64,000 nt of DNA, from assembly GCA_031002005.1 (NCBI GenBank), contig CM061919.1, forward strand, positions 18,919,687 through 18,983,686. The letters run 5' to 3'. The translations under genes were made by a program, and so were the position numbers. This document shows positions 1-11,349 of the stretch, in pieces (position 1 is the stretch's first letter; each line of letters starts with the position of its first letter). Source of the stretch: Vandiemenella viatica. Lineage: Eukaryota > Arthropoda > Insecta > Orthoptera > Morabidae. The notes beneath the pieces were generated by a model. It had not been told where the DNA came from. It saw only the letters and a program-made list of their open reading frames with translations, and ran no database searches.

Positions 1-596
1 ATATTTCAGTTCTGTATTTTCGGATCAATGTATACTGTGTGGTATTTTGCTGAGTTAAAGTCCATTAAAGGAGAATTTTACTGCTTGTGGGAATTTAGTT
101 AAGAAACACCTACTTATTTCAGATAGGTAAATACGGTGATTAACACAGTCATTTCTATCGATTGCCAATTGCGGACAGTAATTTACAATTTCACCTAATA
201 AACTAAAAAAAAAAAAAAGCATTTTAACCCAAGTAAAATAATTGTGTTGTGTAAGTCTTCTCTGATAAACGTTTATAGAAAATTACTTTTTTTTATATTC
301 TGTTCAAAACCTTAATTCGTTTATATAAAGGAAATCTATTCGCAAATAAAAAAAAAATACTGTTTACATATAAAGGGTGCCAACAACTCATATATTTTTC
401 ATGAGGCAAATAAGAAAGTTAATATTCGTAATTTACATTAAAAGCAAGCAAAAATAAAATAAATAAATAAAACAGGTGCGTGTACTAGTGTGTAAACGCG
501 TAAGAAGTGAACTTTTACCAGTCATACACAGTTTTTACTGTATATTTTCTAATATTTTTTTCGCATTTACGTGGACAAACACACTATTTATCGATC
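1..596. other. Unassigned AT-rich flank
   Basis: I see no coding region, repeat family or RNA gene here. The stretch is AT-rich with short A runs near 208-220 and 349-357. It ends where the inverted terminal repeat of the first Penelope-like element begins. Confidence 0.6.
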
Positions 597-598
597 TA

Positions 599-714
599 TA
601 AATAAATAACGCCAAAGCAGTTGAATGTTTGTGCCTTTATTGGACTCCCGAACGCGTTTCACTTCTTTTGCAGAAGGTTCTTTGGCGGGTTCTCCTGGTA
701 ATTACGTACACATG
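599..714 (+). repeat. Left inverted terminal repeat of PLE
   Basis: This arm is the reverse complement of 4270-4386, with roughly one mismatch in every six or seven bases. Shared blocks include AAATAACGCCAAAGCAGTT, a TTTCACTTCTT block and TTCTCCTGGTAATTAC. The arms point inward. PLEs often carry an inverted partial copy of their own end, which would explain the arrangement. Confidence 0.75.
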
Positions 715-890
715 TTACAATTTGGTTATGGTTTTGTTCAATGGAATTATTATCTAAATTATAATTTACTTACATTTTTCGAACTATTTCATTTGTTTAT
801 GCTCCACTTTCAGCAGCAGTGATTTTTGCTTTCTTTGTGAGTAGTAATTCATTTTCCAGATTGTTATTCCATTAGTGACTAGCACCACAC

Positions 891-920
891 TGCATTGCAC
901 TGCATTGCACTGCATTGTAC
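891..920. repeat. Short 10-bp tandem repeat
   Basis: Three adjacent copies of TGCATTGCAC, the last with one change (TGCATTGTAC). The repeat lies inside the PLE region. No function is apparent. Confidence 0.9.
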
Positions 921-1149
921 TGTATGTTTAATACGACTGGCCGGTCCGTTTTGCCCACTTTTGACTTTATGTCACTAAGTAGTGGTGTTTTGTTTTTTAG
1001 TCTATCTTCCAGTTGTTTGTCACGTTTTTTCAAATGTAAATGTTCGTCATTACTTTTTTTATGGTTTTATGTGTCCTTGTTTAATGTTGATTTGCCTGTG
1101 TCGACGGTTTTTCATTTATTTTATTTTAATTACTGTGTACAGTCTTTGA

Positions 1150-1320
1150 TTTCTGTCTGAAATAGTTCTCTTGGAGTGTTAGTGTTTGTGGTTTGTTGTT
1201 GTTAATGGTGAGTATTTGTATGTCTGTGTCGACATTTGTTGGGTGGTGGTTGTGTTCCTGTAAGTGTTCTGGAAATGTGGAATGGTGACTGTATTTTGGT
1301 ACTCTAATGTGTTGTGAAAT
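1150..1320 (-). pseudogene. PLE GIY-YIG endonuclease remnant
   Basis: Read on the minus strand, this part gives peptide pieces resembling the end of a PLE GIY-YIG endonuclease, such as a HLQEHNHHPTNVDTDIQIL-like run around 1190-1270. In PLEs this C-terminal domain nicks the target for reverse transcription. Several frameshifts separate the pieces and no start or stop is intact. The call depends on its position after the RT remnant and on family resemblance. It could be another GIY-YIG mobile protein, but a PLE is the simplest reading. Confidence 0.5.
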
Positions 1321-1582
1321 TTATTGGTTTGTGTATTATTTTTAATGTTTTTCTGTACTGTGTTGTCTATTCTGAATTCTATTTTTAATCCCTTTTTTAA
1401 AAATATATTTGCAATTTTCTATATGTATTTAGGGATATATGTCATCACATACTATATCTTTTTATTTTGTTGTGAGCATGGTTTGTTATCTGGAGTTAAT
1501 AGACTGTGGTTGAATGTCTTTTTTGGTGATTGGATTGTATTGTGTGATAGTGGAGGCTTTATCGGCGTTGTATATAGGCCTA

Positions 1583-1705
1583 GATGAAATTTTATCGGAA
1601 AACTAGCCGAGTGAGAACTCTGTATAGCACGAGGGCAATATGACCTCCGAAACGCCGTGTTATACAAACGTTCTCACTCGGCTACTTTCCCAAGAAAATT
1701 TCATC
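1583..1705. repeat. 123-bp palindromic (foldback) element
   Basis: The left half (GATGAAATTTTATCGG, then TAGCCGAGTGAGAAC) is repeated inverted in the right half (GTTCTCACTCGGCTA, then AAAATTTCATC). The inner parts also pair (TGTATAGCACG against CGTGTTATACA). ATTGTGTGAT occurs at 1539-1548 and again at 1709-1718, so the insertion may extend left to 1549 with a 10-bp target duplication. This looks like a foldback or MITE-type element inserted in the PLE. I do not recognise the family. Confidence 0.7.
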
Positions 1706-1736
1706 CGCATTGTGTGATCTTTTCTTTATTTGTTTT

Positions 1737-2225
1737 ATAATTTTGTTGTTTAGTTTGTGTACCCTGCTTTCCTTGTGTCCATTATGGGTGGCTATATAGA
1801 TGCTTGTGTTAAGTTGTAGTGTGTAGTTATCTATGTTGAGTGGGATTTTGCTGATGTGCCTTACTGTAGGTTATTTACGAGTTTGTGGATGGTTTGATTC
1901 AGTATTTATTATCATGTCCGTGGTAGTAACTTCTCTACATATCTGAAATGAGTGCTGCTGTTTGTGTCTTATTATTACTATGTCAAGGACGTTCAGTTTA
2001 CCATTTGTTTCTTCTTAATGTGGGAACACTTGGGTTCTTTTGTGCCATGTGTTGTTTCTCTTTGTCGGTGAAGGTGAAAGAAATGTTTTTCATGCATTTC
2101 TTGAAATCTTTTTTGGGGGTCTGATTTCATTGTTCGGTTTAAGCTACATACTGTTGTTTGTCTAGTAGTACAGTTATATTTTTTCTCAGCTGTAGTGATT
2201 ATCAAGTTATTTGTTTCAAGTTTTT
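1737..2225 (-). pseudogene. PLE reverse transcriptase remnant
   Basis: Minus-strand reading gives two recognisable PLE pieces. At about 1993-2225 there is NLIITTAEKKYNCTT followed by a KSDPQKRFQ-like run, which matches the region before the RT core where PLEs carry 'adkg..vv' and 'tDPt' motifs. At 1737-2001 there is KLNVLDIVIIRHKQQHSFQI followed by a YRxPTTTDxxIN..SNHP-like block, which matches the later RT/thumb part. The catalytic RT core between them is missing, so the copy has an internal deletion of several hundred codons. It cannot encode an active enzyme. Confidence 0.65.
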
Positions 2226-2671
2226 TTTTTTTTTTTAAATTTTATGATGGTATCTGTGTCCTTATTTTTGTGGTATATTTTGTTTTTGTTATTATTTCCC
2301 TCAGCTTGTCAGCTACAATTTCTCTTGTTAGTGTAGTGCTAATTTCACTATTTGTGATGTTCTGTTCCTGTGTAATTATGTGTTCTGCTTCCACTACACT
2401 GTTTTTGTTAAATTTATCTTTTGAGCTATTTCCTATATTATATTTCAGAAATTTTTCTAGAAATTTTGATTCTTCAAGATTGTGTTGTTGTTAGGTTTAT
2501 AATTCATGGGTGAAATAATTTTGTTATGGTATTAATGACTGTGTTAAATTTATAGGTTTGTGTGTTAATGTTTTCCTGTATTTTGTTGTCTGTTCTTAAT
2601 TCCATTTTTAATCCCAGTTTTTTTTAAATATACAGTATTTGCCATTTGTTCATGTCTTTATTGATGTATGT

Positions 2672-4236
2672 CAGGGATGGCTAACCTTTACTGATATACG
2701 TGCCACTTTTTTCTAAAGAAATGTTGAATGAAGCCATGATGTGCCATCAAACAATCATGACGTATTGATTAATGGGAAAAGAGATAAAAGTTTATATCTG
2801 CATCCAGAAATATACAGTTTTCATACCTGGTATTAATAACATCAATAATTTTGTGTTTATTTAAGTAGACGAAATTAGTGCGACTATTGTCGTTGCAAAT
2901 TAGATGCCAAATAACTTAAATTACATTAATACTTTGTTACTTTTAGCAGAATGCAAGATGAAGTGGAATCATCTGACAAACGGTTTCGAAGTGAGGCTTT
3001 AAATATTATTAATTTCTGAAAATAATGACTCACAAGTATAGGCAGATAAAATATTGTTAAGATAGCAAACGGCAGCTTCTTAAGTGACTGGAATTGAATT
3101 CCAAGTTTCCATAATTATGGTATTGCCATTTTTACTCCTATTGTTTGACATTCCTGCTAATTAATTTGATTCCAACTGCTTCCTCATTTCGATGAATTTT
3201 TGAGACCATACTGAACTGCACTGGGACTCCGTCAGATGCATTTCCAGTTCTTCAATTTCCAACCAGACAAATTAAGACAAGTTCAGTTTATCAGGTGAAG
3301 TCACATCAGGATAAATAATAAACTTTTTCCGATAATTCTTTGAACTGAGAAAATCTTGATGAAAATTTTTCGATTGAAGAATTAATTACTGAAGATAGCT
3401 CTTCAGTGAGTTTTAATTGGCCTGGTTTTTCTTGTACATCCAAATCTCTGGTGATTTTTTTCTTTAAGTTTGGTAAATGCTTGTAATTATTGGAAATAAA
3501 ATCGTTAGAGAAAACTTGCCTCAAAAGCGCGAATGAGATCTATCATAACGATAATTGTTTTGTTTGCGCCTTGAAGCTTCATGTTCAACTCACTGAAATG
3601 CTGGAACATGTCATTAAAAAACATCAATTTTGAAATTATATTTTTTATCCGTAGTAGTGGTTAGTAACGATTTTATCGTAATTAATTCTTCCTGGAATTC
3701 GTTTCCTGCACAAAATCGAGCAAAAATAGCTAAAGGAGCAGATTTATTTACATCAATACAATCGTCAAGACACAACGATATAAAAGGAGGTGACTTTATG
3801 TCAGTTGTAGGTTGTTCTATTACATTTTCCGCCAGTTTTAGTATTCTATATTTTAGTGAGTTTCTGAATAAACTACAATCTTTGTTATGTTGAATTATCT
3901 TTATTTTCAAAGTTTTAAAAAAGTGAAAAGGCGCATGTTTAAACAAACTTCTTTCAAACAATTATACCGCGCAAAGGTTTACCATTCCGAGCAAAAAGAT
4001 TTGCAGCCGAAAAACTTCCGGCACTTGTACGACAATCCTTGCAAACATACTTAATCTGTAGTGTTTGCGACAGCAGTAGTTTTTTTCACTGTTAACTTTG
4101 TTACATTGTTCTTAAATTATGTAGGCAAGAAAATAAATTACTTATATCTATTAGGTACGTATTTAACTAACGACGTGCCCAAATTATTTGGTCGCGTGCC
4201 ATCATTGGCACGCGTGCCGTTGGTTCGCCATCCCTG
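2672..4236 (-). mobile_element. hAT DNA transposon with perfect TSD
   Basis: A cut-and-paste transposon of 1565 bp. Its terminal inverted repeats are CAGGGATGGCTAACC (2672-2686) and the complement of CAGGGATGGCGAACC (4222-4236), 14 of 15 bases matching. It is flanked by ATGTATGT at 2664-2671 and again at 4237-4244, a perfect 8-bp duplication as expected for hAT elements. The element contains broken transposase on the minus strand and lies inside the PLE, so it arrived after it. The intact duplication suggests the insertion is younger than most of its surroundings, although its coding region is broken. Confidence 0.9.
3306..3961 (-). pseudogene. hAT transposase fragments (ZBED/GTF2IRD2-like)
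   Basis: Two minus-strand pieces separated by frameshifts. The first (3614-3961, 115 residues) contains a run ISLCLDDCIDVNKSAPLAIF and a following EELITIKSLLTTTT, typical of the RNase H-fold catalytic region of ZBED5/GTF2IRD2-related hAT transposases, where an Asp lies in 'LDxxxD'. Between the pieces, about 3525-3613, a KLQGANKTI..MIDLIRAFE motif is readable in another frame. The second piece (3306-3524) continues with KHLPNLKK and FSSRFSQFKEL. The N-terminal zinc finger and the dimerisation end are not visible. The product would be nonfunctional. Confidence 0.75.
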
Positions 4237-4269
4237 ATGTATGTCATCACATACCATTTCTTTCTGTTT

Positions 4270-4386
4270 GTGTGTATGTAATTACCAGGAGAATACGCTG
4301 AAGATGCTTTTGCAGAAGAAGTGAAACACTTTCGGGACGTCAATAAATACACATACGTTTAACTGCTTTGGCGTTATTTATTTATT
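4270..4386 (-). repeat. Right inverted terminal repeat of PLE
   Basis: Partner of 599-714 in inverted orientation. On the plus strand it carries CTGAAGA at 4298-4304, GAAA at 4323-4326 and GTC at 4339-4341. That order matches the core of a hammerhead ribozyme, a motif known from PLE terminal repeats. Flanking stems are not convincing by eye. Confidence 0.7.
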
Positions 4387-4939
4387 AGTGTTATTAGCAA
4401 TTGAGGAAAATGATCCACAACGTCCAGATACTATATATTGAATTTGTGTAAATAGGTACTTTATCCAGTCGTTTACTTATATTAATAATGTTTGTTTAGT
4501 GTGGTTCCAACTAAACAATAACAATTGGAATTTACAAATGTAAATGAAATAAGCTTCTCCATTTCAATAATAAGAACTATTTTTGGGTTGAAATAAAATA
4601 TTTCATTAAATATTTCCGTTGTGTTAACAAATTATATTTTAAATTTTTGTATCGGTGGATTTTATTAAAAATAAATATGTAATGTTATTAACATCAAATA
4701 ATAGCGAAAAGAAATGCACGTAGGAAAAAAAAAGATTTTCACCAAGTATGGGTGGAAACCACGACCTTTTGTATCCTAACGCAGCCATTAAATGCTGTAG
4801 CTGAACGCCTTAGCGTATTTGGCTTTTCTATAGCTGTATGGACATATTCATGAATTTTATGTTATAAATCCACATCTTTCTCTGATTCAGATTACCATAC
4901 CGACGACCTCTCCTTGTAAGCGATTCACGTAAACAAGTG
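4387..4939. other. Unassigned AT-rich spacer
   Basis: I see no coding potential or recognised repeat between the PLE end and the SINE. There is a weakly tRNA-like stretch near 4745-4815, but no usable B box. Confidence 0.5.
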
Positions 4940-5200
4940 AAAATTATTATTATTATTAATTATAGCTTTACGTCACTCCGACCTCGAGGTCAGTAGGGTC
5001 GGGAAGGGTCTGGGGTCAAATAATAGGAACGAATTCAGGCATGGTTTTTTGAAGGAACCATCCCGACACTCACCTGGAGTGATTTGGAGAAACCATGGAA
5101 AACCCAAATCTGGATGGCTGGACGGGGATTCGAACCCACTTCCTCCCTAATGCAAGGGCAGAACGTTACCACTATCCCACCATGCTTGGTAAAATTATTA
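4940..5200 (-). mobile_element. tRNA-derived SINE (core family 1)
   Basis: The SINE is read on the minus strand. Its tRNA-like head is at 5090-5187, with a B-box complement GGATTCGAACC at 5126-5136. A conserved core follows, with blocks such as GGGTTTTCCATGG and GGGATGGTTCCTT, and then an (AAT)n-type tail near 4944-4957. The 10-bp sequence AAAATTATTA occurs at 4940-4949 and again at 5191-5200, a perfect target duplication. Related copies lie at about 23013-23215 and 53755-53985, and the same core occurs inside a LINE at 21700-21765. Confidence 0.85.
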
Positions 5201-7673
5201 AAAAGTTAAGACGCACGTCGTTAGATTATCAGAGACGCTAGACTATTGAGTACTGTTTAGAGAAATAATCAGTATTTTATAAATAAATACACTTTTCTCG
5301 GCGTTGTTTATAAATAATATTACTCGGTTTGTTTCCGGGGAATCGTTTATAAATCTCTATTTTGTGTTTAGAGCTATTATATCGGACAACAACTTGAACA
5401 AAGTTATCTTATAACCGTTCTTGCAATCAATAAAATGCTAGAAATCTCAGCAAATTAATTTTTTTATTTGGAACAAATAAAAGTTATTTTAATATATAGA
5501 TACCTACAGATAGTATGTTGATGATGATAAAGTATTATTGTTATTATCAATAATATTAATTAATGTTTTTATTTATTACTATTATTATTATTCTACTTCC
5601 GCTGTATTGTTAATTTTTATTTTATACTTTTGTAATCAACAGTTTATGATAACTGAAATAATCCATAATCTAACTACTGATTAGGAGAAATTTACACAGC
5701 AACAGTGCTAACGTTTCGTTAATTTTGAATTTCACAATGAACCATACACAAGTCGCCAGCTTCGATGGCATTAAACCATACACTTTGGGTTCACCGCAAG
5801 TCAAGAACGTGGCTGCGCATGGGCACTAAACAAGTAAAGGGTAACTCGTAACCGCACTCAAAGAAGATTCAATTCAAAAACTAAACTGAGAACAGATTTA
5901 TGAGAGAAATAAAAGATGATTAAAATATTAACCAGAAGCAATTTAGATAAACAGGCGTTTGGATACTAGAGAAATTTGCCATTACTTATTGCTGCCTGCA
6001 GTTTTCAGCTAATATTCCAAGCAATATTATAAGAAAAGTAAATAATAATAATAATAATAAAAATCAAAGATAGAAAAATAAACATTTTGTTAGGTAGACC
6101 GTTTGCGCCGTTAAGTTACAAAATGATATAAATATTTTTCTCAGGATAGAGATCAAACCTTATGCATAGCGTTTGAAAGTTGGCAGTCTTGAGCTGCCCT
6201 TCTGTCCTTCTGGAGATCATACGTGACACCACTCGAAGTTTTCGGCGGCTGTGAAGTGCCACGTGACCTTCTCTTGAGTGGACGCTTTTGTCTCCAAGGC
6301 GACAGGCAGCCAGCTGAACCCTGAATTCAATGTACGCCCAAACTTCACTTCTACTCAGCTTCCCCTGAGATGTATACAATCAGGATCACACCACCAGGTG
6401 TTGCCCCTAAGATGTATTCTGCCGCACGTCACAATGTGTGATGCTTGCTCCTAATATTCACGCTGATCAGTATCACACTATAAAAATTTAACTGTCGAAC
6501 ATGAAAAAAGAAAATAAGACTAACCTGTATGCTATGAAGGGTATCATAGTAATAACATTTATCCTGAAATATTGTTCCTTATCATACAAATCTTCACGGG
6601 TATACAACAGAACTTTGTTACCGAGCACAATGTTTTATCCAGTAACCATGCGCTCATTGGGAAGTGATGAAAATCTGCGTGTCTAAAATAACATCTAGAA
6701 TTTATGGGTTACATAATTGGAAAAGGGGTGGGATGTGCGATGCAAGGTTACTTCGCTCCCCGTGATTCCCTGGATCTACACTGTCTTAAGTACTATCTTC
6801 CTTCAACCGCCTGTTAGAGTTGAACACTTTTATTCCAACATCACATACATAGTGAGTTTCATGTTAGATGCTATCTTTAGTAGTGAGAAGGAGGCATTTG
6901 CCTTTTTAATAATAAAATTGTAGCGTGGAAGGGGGGAGGGGGCTAGGGAACGTTTCGTTTGATGGAAAGTGGCCATTGTAAATTTTCTGTTGATAGAGCG
7001 GGGTGTAGTAAAAATGTTTTTAGGTACTTTGTCATCTGCTGTGCAGGTCACATTAATTAAAGGCACAACCTCTTTCACATCTTCAACAATCAAAATGGTT
7101 TATGGTCCCACACCATGCTAATTATCATAACTGAACCAATTAAATTACTCATTAAGAACATAGTTGAAAAAATTAGGGTGGTGAAAAAAATGCTGGTTGA
7201 AGACATAAGTGTTATTATATTGGCATATTATTTTACAGGAAACTCAATTGGCCTAGATACATCAGGCAAATGGTAGGGAGAGTTTTAAAGCCTTTCATTT
7301 ATTGGAGCCGGTGAGGAGTGAATATACCTGGAAAGTGAAGGGCTCGCCGTTCTTTGAGCGTGGCCAAGCATTGTGGAATCCACATTATGGATGACAGATA
7401 CATGAATTAATGCAGAGAACAGCAGCTAGATTGATTGTGCAAATTTCGGTAGAATTCAAAGTTTTATGATGAGGGAGGTAGGTTGGGTGTGACTGGAGGA
7501 TACGAGATTGGTGGAGAGAGTGCTGAAGTTTATAGCCACAGTTTGGTGACAAGGCCTGCGTGGTCATTGCTGGAGGAGATGCTGTGGGAATATTTTACAC
7601 TGTAGGTAAGGAAGTCAGATATTGGAATATTTTAGCCAGACGTTGGCGATGAATTTAAATCAAACATTGACAT

Positions 7674-7730
<57 letters not shown>

Positions 7731-9299
7731 AACAACAACAACAACAACTTAAAATATCAAAATAAGTGTGTAGCGAAATTGTCTCCAGAGAAAATGCTCC
7801 ATTGGAAGCAAACCCATTAATTAAAAAATTGCTTTTACATTCTCATATTAAATAAAACCAAGATAGATATTCGGTGAGCATGAAAACTGCAAAGTCCGAG
7901 TTTGGTGTAGGGGATGGCAGTGACGGGCCAGCACTGGACTTATCTTATCTGATCCTCCAGCGTCCGACGTATCTCATTCGCATGCGGCCTCACGGCGCGA
8001 CGGCAGCGCGCTGTGATCGACACCACCACACTGCACTGTAGCTTGCCGCAGACGCGTTAAGACCTCTTCGAACATCATTCTGGCACCAAACTAAAACCAA
8101 TGTTATCATGGTGCTGGCATGCTGGAGACAAAGTACTTCCCATACTTCTTCAAAATCTATTACCGCTTATACGTTCGACCAAGTACAAATAGAAAACATG
8201 TTCTTTTTTTTTCAATCCAAAATTATTCAGTTAGATTTTATTTGATTATTCACAAGTGTAACCTTTGATAGAGCATATAATCAATTTCCGATCCATTTCC
8301 ACTCGTTGACATCGAAATATTTAGATCTGGGAAATGAATATTGGAAAAATCTGGATTGTGGACTGTTTTCTCAAAACTATGGAAAATCTAAATCTTCAAG
8401 GTCGGAGCCGAGGATAGTGCCTGTCTACCGTTGTCCTTCCTTATTATTTCTGCCGAACATGTGGCAAACCTAGATAAAATACCTTTGAAAGCTTCAGTAA
8501 CGAGCTTATTAGTGTCGGTCATAACGTATTACGGTTTCAGTGAGGGATAGACCGCAAATTACGTGAAAAGTAACTAATTCTACGGTGGTCTCAACAAATT
8601 TTACGTAGTCTGAAAATCAACCAAAACAATGAACGACTTACACAGGTTGGCACTTATTATGATGATGTTCAGTTGGATGGCTGGTATTTTGTTTTCAAAT
8701 ATAGACAGGCATTTAAATTATTACTATCTTTAGAAAAACCAAGGAAAATACGTGTTGCATATCGGTGCAAGTAAAATTTACGGTTTTATACAATTCATAG
8801 AAAATTATAAATATTGTGTGATTTCATCCTATATCAATTAATTAATTACGCGTATGTTTTTAAAATTTTTAGGGTTGGTTTTTAATAACGATGGGAATTG
8901 TTAATTTCATGCATATCTAGTAACTAATTTGAAGTAATTGTACTTTCTATCATTTCTATCGAGGAAAAATTTAGAACTTTTTCATCGTAATTTATACTTG
9001 ACTCTCCGCGATTTCAGGATCTATGTCATTCGATAAATGCGCTGATAAAAAGAAACGTCAACAATAGATCCTAATCTACTACATCATATCGACGACGTGA
9101 CTGACTTGTGAAAGCGACGAATCCGTGAGCTTCATTCAAGGAGAATCGGATAATTGCTTTGAAATAAGAATATATTACCACAACTCTGTTCTTATTTATT
9201 AGAATTTAGCATATCGACCCTGGTGGTAGTAGAGCTCAGGTGTTTTAAAACTTTTTAATAATTGTTTACATGGTCTCTGGCAATCAACAATAGTCGTGA
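5201..9299. other. Unassigned region, no gene recognised
   Basis: No recognised coding region across about 4 kb. Small (AAT)n and (ATT)n tracts lie near 5560-5595 and 6043-6062. An 87-codon minus-strand frame at 6116-6379 lies in a GC-richer patch but resembles no family I know. The stretch 7100-7678 ends in a long poly-A tract (separate entry) and may be a retroposed copy of something. A GC-rich patch with CpG steps lies at about 7880-8060. Confidence 0.5.
7679..7749 (+). repeat. 51-bp poly-A tract plus (CAA)n
   Basis: Fifty-one consecutive A (7679-7729) followed by six CAA units. A long pure A tract continued by a short simple repeat is what the 3' end of a retroposed element or processed copy looks like on the plus strand. 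The upstream 500 bp do not match a family I recognise. Confidence 0.85.
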
Positions 9300-9545
9300 G
9301 GCCTACCGGTAGCTCAGCGATTAAAGTGGGTTGGAATGTTCATGGATTTTACTGCGGTACCGCAGGAAGCTCCTACTTCAAACAGTAGGTAAATTGCCCG
9401 AGATGCCTCTGACACACCAGATTACAGGCGGTGTCAGAAATAAATTTATATGCGCATGTTATCACTCCAATCAAAGTTTAAACAAGTTGATGGACGTCAT
9501 AGCGGTTAAAGCCAGGGCTGGATTCAAATTCCGTTTGAGGTAATC
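9300..9545 (+). mobile_element. Possible degenerate tRNA-like SINE
   Basis: TAGCTCAGCGATTAAAG near 9309-9325 resembles an A box, and GGATTCAAATTCC near 9519-9531 resembles a decayed B box. The spacing of about 200 bp is too long for one tRNA head, so this may be two fragments or chance. Confidence 0.25.
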
Positions 9546-11225
9546 AGACTATTTTATGAGAATTTGGTCAAATACTTTAACCACCGCGGTAGCGCGAGCA
9601 AGTCACCATTGTTTGCAGATTTCTTGCAGTATTATCGCGTGTGTCGGGAAGCCTCCAGTTCGAAAAACATTGTAAATACGGAGCATTGTCACAGTTTTAT
9701 CTCTCCGCAATTATCATTACCGGGTCTAGTTTTATGTTTGTGTCCTGCATAATTGATTACGAAGTCAAATTAGAGCTTTTTAGAAGACAGAAATCCACCT
9801 GAAAGTAACGAGTCATAATTTAAAAATGCTTTCACCAGTATATTTCGTTATTCCAGGTGTGAAAATAGACTCCAATCACAAACAAAACAACAAAATAAAT
9901 AGTAAGAAATTTAGCTTTTTAATTTTTGTTAGAGCATCAATCATCAGTGCTGTGGACATTAGAAGTTGGATGGAAGAAATTCGATCATGAACTTTTTAAG
10001 GAACAGTCCGTGGATGAAGCCAATGTCTTCTCGTTGCTATATTTTGTAATCTCACAGCGAATTATTTACTGTTAGTATTTGAGATTATACTCAAACACTC
10101 ACACAAAAAATTATTTTGACAGAAAGGTTGTAACAGTCCTCAAACCTAGAATTTAAATTGAATTGTATTTTATGAAGCATTTGTATCAAGGTAGAGTTTG
10201 ATTGGATATGGTTTTCTATGTTGGTCTTGCAATTTACTGAAAATTGGTGTAAATGTACTTTGTTTTATGAAAAGAAATTTTGTAAATACTATTAAATATG
10301 TTTAAGGACAGAACTATGAAAGAAATTTGCTTAAATGTTTGTAATTCCAAGTATTAAGGTGAGCTACGATGTTTAAAGGACGATTTACTACTGTTTAAAA
10401 TGATTAATGTGTATAATTTTGTGTTTAAGTAGTATGAGCATTTCGTGATGATTGGAACTGATTATGGATTTTGATTGTTTTTAATATGTTTAAATTGTTT
10501 AAGTATCGTTAAAGTTGGAGAAATATCTGTCGGAAGCCTTTGTAATGTTCTAAAACTCTCTATGGAACATATAAAGCGAGCTGCAGAGACTCACAGTTTT
10601 TGCGTGAACAGTTTTACGTGTGTGGCAGTACTGTCTTTGAAAGGAGTATTGAATATAATCGCTGGAGTTTATGCTTACATGTGATCAGTATCATTGAAGT
10701 CCGAAGTGCTTATGAGAAATAAAAACAAGTTAAATTTGAAACATTATCGTGGACTAATTATTTCGTATATAATAAACCACCAGACACCTAATATGGCGAT
10801 CGTTCACATGACGTGGAAGACTTTTGTGAGATATAAGATGGTAGTTTTCCGAAAGATTCTGCAGCTGATTTGCAATAAGCAAAGGAAATATTTGGAGTTG
10901 TAAAAATTCGACGACCAGAAAAGGTTATAAACGCAGCACACTTCGATGAATTACGACGGATAAATACAACGATTGGTTTCACGAAGAAGTTTTTCGAAAA
11001 TCTGCGACTATATAAAACCTGACTACGTCTGAAGCTACGACGATAATGGGAGTCGACCATGCCTTTCCGACAGCAAGTGGAAAAAATTTTTTGCCCGGGA
11101 TACTAGTCTACTCCGTCGAGAAGGTGTGAAGAGTGTGATTAAGTGCTTATAATCAGTGAAAAAGTTGTGTTTAATGGAGGAAAAGTGCTACGAGGAGAGA
11201 CAAAAAGTGTTTAAGTGGTACAAAA
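9546..11225. other. Unassigned; possible LTR or promoter sequence
   Basis: No coding region recognised. TATAAA-like sequences occur at 10570-10575 and 11009-11017. The second lies about 215 bp before a primer-binding-site-like sequence and a gag-like frame, so the right part of this stretch could be a 5' LTR. I found no second LTR copy by eye. Confidence 0.3.
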
Positions 11226-11239
11226 TTGACGCCGAACAG
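11226..11239 (+). other. Primer-binding-site-like sequence
   Basis: TTGACGCCGAACAG resembles the TGGCGCCGAACAG type of tRNA primer-binding site seen just after the 5' LTR of many Gypsy elements, with two differences. It lies 110 bp upstream of the gag-like frame, a typical spacing. Without a proven LTR this stays tentative. Confidence 0.3.
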
Positions 11240-11349
11240 CAAGTACTGAAAATTAATATATTTGGTTTTTCATGTTTGTTTGTGGGAACTTGGTGAAATT
11301 TTATTTCTCCTCGAGTTTGTTGTCAAACTGATTGCGTTACTAAGTCATA

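Larger units (their letters stand above)
597..4386 (-). mobile_element. Degenerate Penelope-like element, interrupted
   Basis: A composite Penelope-like retroelement read on the minus strand. It is bounded by inverted repeats of about 115 bp (599-714 and 4270-4386). It contains RT-related peptide (1737-2225) and GIY-YIG-like peptide (about 1150-1320), the order expected of a PLE (RT then endonuclease). A direct duplication (1316-1465 against 2536-2663, resuming at 4245-4262) suggests a tandem or partly tandem insertion, which is common in this family. A hAT transposon (2672-4236) and a palindromic element (1583-1705) inserted later. All frames carry stops and indels, so no functional protein remains. 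Family assignment rests on RT phrases; the exact PLE clade is not resolved. Confidence 0.65.

Noticed and set aside
10562..10605. A core promoter (TATAAA plus initiator-like CACAGT)
   Set aside because: Spacing is about 25 bp and no transcript or coding sequence follows; such matches are expected by chance in AT-rich DNA.
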